This document shows, piece by piece, positions 55,331 to 64,000 of a DNA stretch of 64,000 nt (positions are counted from its first letter, which is position 1; every line of letters starts with the position of its first letter). The translations under genes were made by a program, and so were the position numbers. The DNA is from Cucumis sativus (Eukaryota > Streptophyta > Magnoliopsida > Cucurbitales > Cucurbitaceae): assembly GCF_000004075.3 (NCBI RefSeq), contig NC_026657.2, forward strand, positions 2,728,001 to 2,792,000, read 5' to 3'. The notes beneath the pieces were generated by a model. The model searched no databases, was not told where the DNA came from, and was given only the letters and a program-made list of their open reading frames with translations.

Positions 55331-58279
55331 ATTGGAGTTATCAAGACTGTTGACAATGGTTCTTTGGTCATTTTTTTGAGTTGTGGATCTTGATACAGTT
55401 GTTATCACGATGTAAACACTTTAAGAGACAGATGATAAAGTGGTGTTGCAAATAAAACTGATTGAATGTTGACCCTATGTACATTTCTACCTTTAAACAC
55501 ATCTCACGATCTAAATTCTATGAAAATCTAAGCAAATTGAAAAGAAGACTTCAACTTTATAAAACTAAAAGACATGCAACACAAATATACTTTTAAACTT
55601 TGTAGTTATGTTACTTCGTCTTCTTGTGATTGAATTTTCAAATGCAACATTTTAACTCTTCAACTTTGAATTTAATAGCATTTATGTTATTCTATCCAAA
55701 TTTTGTTAATTATGTAACAGAAGCTTACTTCATACAATTTAAAAATTTCAAAATAAAAATATACATCACCCAACATTACTTTACTTTTAATATCTTTATC
55801 CATTCCTCCATCTTATAATCGGTAATAGACTCTTATAATTTATCAGTAATAAACAAATATTTACAACATGATCTTTAACTAATATATAGACTCATAAATT
55901 ATTAGATTCATAAAATTTTAAAATATTGTTATATATTTAATTGTTTTAAATATAATTGTTATATTTATAAGTATCACTTATTAAAATTTAAAAAAAAATC
56001 TAAAATAAAAGAAAAATAGGTGTTACTAAAATTTAAAAAAATATATAAAATAAAAGAAAAATAGGTGTTACGTTTTTTTTTCCCTTAGTAATAAACATCA
56101 AACCATCAAATGTTATTTTTTTAAAACTTGTATTTAAGTGGTTATCTCAAACCAAACTTATTTTATAAACTCATTTTAGTTAACTGTGAAACACAAACTT
56201 ACATTTTAATTTAATCACTTAATTGATAATCCAAAGGCAATGAATAAACTACTAAAATGTAAAATTGCGAAAAGTAAAATGTAGCGTCTGAAAGCTTAAT
56301 CCAAAAAAGATTAAAAGGTGTAGTTTATATTGAAGAAGATTATAAAAAACAAACAATAAATAGCATAGGATTCGTAATTAAAAAATTAATTATAGTAATG
56401 GGATTAAAAGAGAGAGATTAGTGAGTGATGAATCAAAATGATTGTAGATAAGAAAGAATCGAAATTATTGTGTACAATTGTAGAATTAAAATTAATTTAA
56501 TCAACATTATTAATCCATTATTACTTGGTACAATTTAATTAAAAGAAGAAAAAAAAACCGAATTATTCCAATAATTTTTTGGGTTCCTATTTAATTAATT
56601 GCAAGTGGGAGTCTCCTAATAACGAAAAAGCGAATAAATACATTATTTATTGTTACTAAGAAGAAGAAAAAAAAGAAAACGGGAAATGTCACTTTCGTAT
56701 CACCGTCAACGGCACCGCCCCATGGAAAACTAGACGTTACCTTCTACAGTGCACGGCGTCCAACCGACCATAAAATTAAATTAAAAGTCTCATTTTATTT
56801 TTAATAATTCTATCAAATTAGATTTTATTTCTTTTATAACTCAATTAATTTACCCTAATTGTTATGATTTCCATACTTTGTCAAAAGTTTTGTGTGATTT
56901 GGTTCATATTTGCCTTAAGTTTCATACAGAGTATTTTTAAAAAATACGGTGGATGAGGTCGATAAACTTGTAAGAGTTTTAAGTTAGTTTAAGAAAGGTT
57001 TTTAAATATAAACAAGCGGATCAAATTTTGTTGAAAATCTCACGTTAGTAAAACTAATGAAACTTGCAGTTATTACGAGATAAATGACTTATTTCTATCG
57101 TTGTTAATTTGTTTTAAGACTACACCTTATTTTATTTTATACAAACTATTTACAAATACAAGTCTATTTCTAATTACAATAGATGTTGATAGAAGTTTAA
57201 TCAGTGATTTTTTTTCTTCATTTTGTTTAAACAATCATGTCTTAAAATTTGGTCGTATAACTATCGTTTTTAAAAAAATTAAAATTTATTAAATTGTCTC
57301 TTGGCCATCCATTTTTTTCCATGTTGTAAATAGTTTTTTTTCCAAACTTTTAAGACTTTTACTTTTATGGCTGAATTAGAAATTTGCTGTCGTAAAGAGA
57401 AAGAAAAAGAAACACACCAACTCTCTTTGAAAAAATACAATGAAACATGACCGTTAATGTATGACACTATAACATCATCCATATACGTTATCTTGTATTA
57501 TAAATGTAAAAGTTAGATTCTATAAATCATTCTCAACCCTATATATTCAAGATGAATTTGACCCAACATTTTCATGTAATTTTAAAGATCACATATCAAT
57601 ACATCTCTAGTTTTACCAACTATTACTCAAAACTCTTTAACATATAAAATAATTTAAATCTAAAAAAAAACGTGATCAATGGATTTTATCTTTGAATTAT
57701 CTATTTAACTCAATGGTTAAAATTACAAAAAATTTAAATTTTCATTCGTTAGACTTAACGAGTTTATAATTAAGAAAACTCAATAACCATAAACGTTGAA
57801 AGTTAAAACCCTACAACTACATCTACATGATTTAAGGTAATAACCTTTTTATTGTTGAAAGTTAAAATCCTACCTTCACTTAAAAATGGGTGTGATTTAA
57901 TTTTTTTTCTTCTTTTTTAGTATGTAATTTTCAAAATACTTTATTACATAATGTTAAAATCAAATAGAAATTTAGTTATTGTATTGATAATGAAATTGTT
58001 AATAATAAATTTAGAATATTTGTAAAAGAAATTTAGTTAATATTTATTTGGAAATATGGAATGGGTGACGTTGAAGCTCAGTGGAAAGCAGTGTGTAGTC
58101 CCGAAAAAGGAACGCGTAATCTCATCTGACCGTGACGGAAAAGCCACGACAGACCAACGACAGAACAATCCACCACATAAACAACCAATTATATCCCTCC
58201 ATTTGTCATCTCACCTCGCACTATCCCCTCCATCTGTGACCCCACTGGCTAAATCGTAATTTCCAATTCCGTTCTCTTC

Positions 58280-58629
58280 CTCAAGAAAATCCTAAATCCT
58301 CAAACAACGGCAATCTTTTCCTTTTTTCCTTCCAATTCTTTCATTAATTCTTCCTTTTTTTCTCGATTACAAAATTGCTTCACGGAATTTCTTTTCTTGC
58401 TTTTCAGTTTCAACTTTTTCTCTTTCTCCGATTCTCTTCAACTCTCCTTCTATCTCATTTCTTCTCCAATTCCTTCACTTTTCCCCCCCTTCTTTTCCTA
58501 GGGTTTTCTGAGATTTCCCATCAATTATTTTCTCGATTTCTAACATTTTACATACACTTCTCACGTGGGTGTTACCGGACAACAAAACCCATTTGTCTGA
58601 TTTTTAAATTTCTGGGGTTTCTTCCACCG
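58280..58629 (+). promoter_or_regulatory. CT-rich 5' leader of the SNARE-associated protein gene
   Basis: About 350 bases before the ATG are strongly pyrimidine-rich (TTCCTTTTTTC, CTCTTCAACTCTCC), typical of a plant 5' UTR. The coding frame stays open upstream for some 85 codons but contains no ATG before 58630, so the start is well defined. I see no ATG in the leader. Confidence 0.5.
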
Positions 58630-61037
58630 ATGACATATTATGAGACGGATAACGGTCGGAGAGGAGAAGTGGTGGCGGAGGATATTGAGGTGGGAATTCG
58701 ATGTGATGATGATGGTGGTGATCACAATGGTGATTATGTTAGATTGAGACAGAGTCCTTGTGATTGTCAACATGAGGTTTCCTCTGAAGGGGGGGATTCT
58801 TCTTCTCAGCCTTGTTCTCCAGCTAGGTCTTTGTGGCTTTGGGTTCGTTTGGTGGTGTTGTTCGTTTTCTTGGTTTCGTTAGCTGTTGTTTTTTTCAAAT
58901 GGGTTGGACCATTTTTCATGAATAAGGTTAGTATTTATGTTTAATTTTGACTCTAATTCTGATCTTTTTTCTTCCATTTCAATTTGAATTAGCTTTGATT
59001 TTGTTTTTTTATATGTATATCGCAATTGGGTTTGCGATTGTTGACTGTTATTTTGGGTTTTTGTCGAGTTTTCCATGCCAAATGGTTTTGTACGCGTTGT
59101 TGTTTTCTGGGTTTGATTTACTTGCTTTGTTTCAGAATTTTTCTATTTTTTTAATTGCAAGTTGTGGGTTCTGCAACTTCTGACCGCATGGCCATAACAA
59201 GAATATGAATACTTATTTAATATGTTTCTTAACCTGTATCAGTTTTCTGCTGTTTTACTTGGTCGTGTTTAAGCTCTGCGATGTGTTGTTTTTTACTGGG
59301 TTTTGGTTTTGATCCTTTGAAACTTCGTCCATTATGTCACTTATTGTGGTTACATCACATTTTTGTTTAAGAAAGTTCTTGCAATTGGGCTTCATTCAGT
59401 AGCTTTAGATCTTTTGTTGTCGTCTGATTATGCTATCTTCGGTTAAAAGAAAAACACACATATATTTTATGTGGCTATTACAATGACCATGCAACGAATT
59501 AGTTTCATAATTCACACTAAAACCAATCGTGGTGTCTAGTTTTTGGGATTTTCACATTTCAAAGTATTTGATGGCTTGGTTTTTTGGGAAATTGAACTGT
59601 GCAATGTTTCATTTTAAAACTGACAGGTGTTTCATTTGGTACAGGAAATAATACCAATTATAAATTGGGAAGCTGAAACTTTTAGTACTCCAGTGCTGGC
59701 TGTTTTTGTTTTCGCCTCAGTGGCACTGTTCCCTTCATTGCTTTTACCATCTTCACCTTCTATGTGGCTGGCAGGGATGACATTCGGTTATGGCTTTGGG
59801 TTTCTGTTAATCATATCAGCAGTAACCATTGGTGTATCACTTCCATATTTCATTGGATCTTTATTCTATCGTAAAATTCAAGTCAGTGCTTGTTTTAAAT
59901 TTGTATCCTATTCGTTTATTAAATGCTCAACATAGTTTGTATCCCTTCGCAGCTAAACTTTGTTCCCTTTTTTTACAGGGATGGTTAGAAAAGTATCCTA
60001 AGAGAGCTTCTGTTTTAAGATTAGCAGGCGAAGGAAACTGGACTCATCAGTTTCGGGCAGTAGCACTAATTCGGATCTCTCCATTTCCTTACATTATATA
60101 TAATTACTGTGCTGTAGCAACCAATGTCAGATATGGTCCTTACATCTTGGGGTCACTGGTTGGAATGGTGCCAGAAATATTTGTTACAATATATACGTAC
60201 GTATGCCTAACTTGACACTGAACCCTACTCATACATGCACATGATGGATTCCATCTCTCTTGAATGCTTGCTTGTAAATCTACATTAAGTATTTCTCTGG
60301 CATTTAAACACATGAGAATCAGCATCATATTTCTACAGCAAAAAACGAAAACCCCTTCCAGATCAATACAACCTGTTCATTAGTTAGCTTGGGAATGTTT
60401 ACACTGTAATATAATGAAAATTCCCAAATCTCATTTAATTCAATTCTCATTGAAGCCAGCTTGAATACTCTGTGGATACAGAAATAAACTTGTTTTAGGA
60501 TTAAAAGGTAGCTTTAAAATTAAGAAACTTGCCACTTTCTTTCGTTATTGGGTGAACTTTATGTACATGGTTGATATGAAATCTAAAGGGTTTCCTATTT
60601 GATACTACTGCCCATCTAGTCGTCTTTGAAAATTTCTTCAAAATACTGAAGATAATTTAGTTTATGAATATATGATTTATGTAGGAGATATAAGCTTTGA
60701 AATGATTGGATGCTCTTTCCCAAATAGCTCTCTGAAATAGATCATTTGAGATATTTTTTTTACCTGAATAAAGACGGGACTTTATTTTTCCTGTTGTAAA
60801 AATATGAATAGATACTATTTACCTAAGCTTTCATCATCTTCCTTGTGTTACTGCAGTGGCATTTTAATCAGAACACTGGCAGATGCTTCACAAAATCAGC
60901 AGTTCCTCTCAGCCCCACAGATTGTGTTCACTGTCATTGGGTTTTGCGTTACTGCAGCTACTACGGTTTTCTTCACTGTATATGCAAAAAGGAAGCTCAA
61001 GGAATTGCAGATAGATGATGATCAATTATTGCAGTAG
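58630..61037 (+). CDS. SNARE-associated / VTT domain (DedA-like, TVP38) membrane protein, 310 aa
   Basis: Four plus-strand exons: 58630-58926, 59645-59881, 59979-60196 and 60857-61037 (933 nt). The N-terminal 65 residues are hydrophilic and acidic. A TM helix follows (about 70-95, WLWVRLVVLFVFLVSLAVVF), then the VTT/DedA domain with LPSSPSMWLAGMTFGYGFG, the motif FRAVALIRISPFPY and NYCAVATNVRYGPYILGSLVG, then a last TM (about 275-295) and a polar tail. VTT proteins (TMEM41B, VMP1, TVP38) are re-entrant-loop membrane proteins of ER and Golgi; several are lipid scramblases. Plant members are annotated as SNARE-associated Golgi family proteins and their transport role is unproven. All splice phases agree. 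Donor of the third exon is GTACGT. Confidence 0.93.
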
Positions 61038-64000
61038 TTGAGGCCTTTTCCTTAGCCAGGCTAAACTTACTTATTGGAGCACATAGAGCTAACGGACAAT
61101 GGTTGCATCAATCGAACAATGTTGTTCGGTTTCAAAGGAGCTTCAATTTAAACGGAAAACAGAAAATAGGGCAAATATCATTCCCCAGATATCATAAATC
61201 GACTACAAAGCACATTGGAAAAGCAACAAACGATACGAAACAAGTATGTTGTCTTTTATCTCTATGTCTGCTTTCAAATCTCAATTGTAATGGTTGGAAT
61301 GAGCTATAATAGAGTATTATTGGATTGGATTGGATTGGATTTAGGCAAATGCAGGGTCTGTATATGATGTTATAGTGTTGTTTGGTGATATGATGGTACA
61401 TAATATTCATTCTTCTACTGCTGAGTTCAATGTTACTCAATAGTTTAACAGTGAATCAGTGTATACAATGTTTTTTTCTTTCAATTTACATTATTCAACC
61501 TCTGTTGGCTTCACATGGAAGTCCTTTGTGGTCTGCCTTTATTTGTATGCATGGTGATGAGACAGAAGGATAATGCCACCATGAGATGTAAATATCTTAT
61601 AAGAATCTTTGCTAACTGCTAATGCTTGGTCCTACTTACAGGCATAGGTTGGATAAATTGGGTTCTGTTTCTTTTGGACACTTCCCTGAAAGAACAATAT
61701 CTCAAAACTAGATCTTTCTAAATCGTTTTCAGATTATCAACAAAGCATAATTCAATCCAATCTGTAACCAGAATTCTCACTCAGTGGTGAATATACTTTC
61801 ACTTAATTTTGATTGTTTGACGTATTAGTGTGTTGGGATAAAGAGTGCAATAGTGAATATTGAATCATGAAATCTAGGAGTTGGGAAGTCCTCTATGGCG
61901 GTAAGAAGTTGATAGACCTGGTAGAATAAATATAGATGATTTTTTAGTGGGGGATCTATTAACTCCTCAAACAAGGGGTGGCCTCACACGCCACTTCACA
62001 CCTCCTTGGATCAAACGCACACGCTTTGTGTAGCACTACTAAGTACACTTTTCATCTTTTAAATATTTGTTTGCCCTTTTCATCTATATAAATATAATTC
62101 GTGTTCAACTTGGAAGTTGAAGATTTAAAATAGTGTTATTTTCAAATATATTATAACCAAGCAGTGGTTTTTATATATATATATATATATATATTTATAT
62201 CTGCGCTTTTCTATATATATTTATAAATATTTTTAGAAACATTCAAAAGAAAAGACTTTTTATAACGGGTATATAAAAAATCACTATGTAACTACTTTTT
62301 AGTAGTATATTCAAATATATAATGTGTTAGAGTCGCCATAACCTTTTTTAATTATATATTTTTTCGTTTTCAATATATATGCTGTCTTGTATTCTCTATA
62401 AACTTTTTTCATTAATATATACCGTTGTTTTTAGATATGATTCCCTATTCTTCCAGAATTGTACTTTTCATTTTTTTTAAACCCTCGTAATTATGAGAGG
62501 TTTATGAGACAATTGTGCATATGACCTTTACGAAAAATCTTAGCAGATTGGGCTATTAATTAACGAAAGAAATAGTGGATTTAGACTATTAGTGTAATAA
62601 GGTATATTAAATTAGACTATTTAGAGTTGAAAACCCTAAAACTAAATCATGATATTATATCAATTAACTAAAATTTATTTTACATCTAAGTGTAAAGTAT
62701 AATTATAGTTGGATCGTTAATTGGTGTGTAAATACAAAGAATTAATTCTTTGAACTTTAAATGTAGAATTCCAAAAGATGATAAAAAGGAAAAACACAGA
62801 CCCACACAAAGTAAGAACTTTGGGCTCCCCCCTAACAAAATGGGCCGTTTAAGATCTATGAGAACGAACCGGCGGTCTGGCAGGGTGGTTTTGGTTGAAG
62901 TGGTACGTTGAGTGAGTCACTAAGATGAGGTCTCATGAGAGTCACCCTCGATCGATGAGGTCATAGTCATGGTTAGCCAATTGGAGCAAAGGCCACGCAA
63001 TTTCCACACCATAACTTTGTATCAAAGGTTGGAGAAAGATTGGATACTTAAAAGCTCCCATCTTAATAAATTTGAAAATAACACACTCATAATTATTATT
63101 TTATTGTATTTTAACTACTTAATATAAAATTTTTATTTTAATTAATGTAATAGAAATATTCATTTATTTATATCTCAAGTCAGCAGATAATTAATTAATA
63201 TAACATTATATTAAATAATGTTAATATAATTTAGAAAATTCTAAAGTACTTTTTTATAGGTGAATTTTAAAAATGAACATTTTTAATTTTCATAATAACA
63301 ATAAACTCATTTGGTTTTTGAGTTTTTAAAATATACCATTTTAGTTCACCAGTTTTGAAAAAAAATGTTTACAAGATCATAAAAGTATTTTATGTTTGAA
63401 TTTTCAAAAATAATTATATGATATTTAAAATTTTTAAAAATAGAGAAGATATGACTTTTATAAATTATTCTTCTCATTTAAAAATGTCATATACTTGCTT
63501 AAAATAAAAATATAAAGCTATTTAAGGAGTTTTTAAAACCTATTTTTAAAAGTTTGGAGACTAAAAGGTACATCTTGAAATCTTGAGAACCAAATGAGTC
63601 TATTCTTATAATCCTCGAGGCTAAAAATGTTTATTTTTAAAATTCACAAACTATTTTTTTTCTTCTTATAATAGTTATTTGATTTTGATATGTATATATT
63701 TAATGTCATATTATTAACTACATGAATATAGATATTATCAAATAAATACAAAAAGGATACATTTCATATATATAAAAGGGGGGGGGGGGGGGGGGAAAGT
63801 ATAAAGTAATAATGGGTCAAAGCCCATGGGCTTTGTCCAAAGTGTTTGAAGGAGTCAAAACACACATTAATGAACGCTTTAGAAAAACAAAAAACAAGAA
63901 CAAAGTTCCAAAGCACTTGTCTTTTTCTTTTATTTATTTCAACTTCCCTTTCACAATCCATCCATCAATGATCCATCCATAAACTAAATAAAATAATACA
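61038..64000. other. A/T-rich spacer to the window end
   Basis: Begins with the 3' UTR of the SNARE-associated gene, including a (TGGAT)4 run at 61321-61340. A TA microsatellite lies at about 62170-62192. A GC-richer patch at about 62810-63000 has no recognisable protein. A run of 18 G lies at 63778-63795. No gene is supportable; a gene might begin beyond the edge. Confidence 0.5.
63778..63795. repeat. Poly-G run (18)
   Basis: Eighteen consecutive G bases, preceded by TATATATAAAA. Homopolymers of this length are prone to sequencing and assembly length errors, so the exact count is unreliable. Confidence 0.9.

Larger units (their letters stand above)
54223..58055. other. A/T-rich intergenic spacer between divergent genes
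   Basis: Lies between the BASS1 promoter and the promoter of the SNARE-associated protein gene, which are transcribed away from each other. It contains a 36-bp tandem duplication (54616-54687) and a LINE fragment near 55.2 kb; otherwise nothing is supportable. Confidence 0.55.

Noticed and set aside
58375-58629. N-terminal extension of the SNARE-associated protein frame
   Set aside because: The frame is open but has no ATG before 58630, and its composition is that of a CT-rich leader.
62810-63000. GC-richer patch that might be a gene fragment
   Set aside because: All six translations are interrupted or unrecognisable.

Overview
The window is plant nuclear DNA. It is strongly A/T-rich, with intron-split genes (GT..AG introns), long gene-poor spacers full of microsatellites, and only plant-type protein families. 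I rebuilt each gene model by hand from splice sites and reading-frame phase. The style fits a compact dicot genome, perhaps a cucurbit, but I cannot name the species from sequence alone.

Layout. (1) 1-4.4 kb: A/T-rich spacer. (2) 4.6-6.9 kb, + strand: a cornichon-type ER cargo receptor. (3) 9.0-11.1 kb, - strand: TFB5, the smallest TFIIH subunit, whose intron carries a diverged three-copy repeat. (4) 11.9-14.2 kb, - strand: a three-domain nucleoredoxin (NRX1 type). (5) 16.3-16.9 kb, - strand: a one-exon DUF761-type membrane-anchored acidic protein. (6) 19.0-26.0 kb, - strand: the RIO2 atypical kinase in 14 coding exons; one intron holds a TRIM-type LTR with a 5S rRNA-derived segment (Cassandra-like). 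(7) 26.4-27.4 kb, + strand: a badly decayed CC-NBS-LRR resistance-gene relic. (8) 31.1-33.1 kb, - strand: an ACR8-like four-ACT-domain protein with a 21-bp in-frame tandem duplication. (9) 33.5-47 kb: a gene desert of about 13.5 kb with a few GC-richer islands, one holding an unidentified ORF. (10) 47.2-49.6 kb, - strand: a plastid YCF49-like (DUF2499) protein. (11) 50.9-54.1 kb, - strand: a plastid BASS1-type transporter. (12) 55.2 kb, + strand: a short LINE relic. (13) 58.6-61.0 kb, + strand: a SNARE-associated/VTT (DedA-like) membrane protein. (14) 61-64 kb: A/T-rich spacer.

The genes are ordinary, independently transcribed housekeeping or regulatory loci: secretory cargo sorting, transcription/DNA repair, redox repair, 40S ribosome maturation, amino-acid-binding regulation, plastid transport and endomembrane function. 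I see no operon-like or biosynthetic cluster and no convincing new multi-gene system. The items most worth checking are the Cassandra-like LTR inside RIO2, the duplicated heptapeptide in ACR8, the loss of a resolving cysteine in NRX1, and an (ATG)6 upstream ORF before the YCF49-like start codon.
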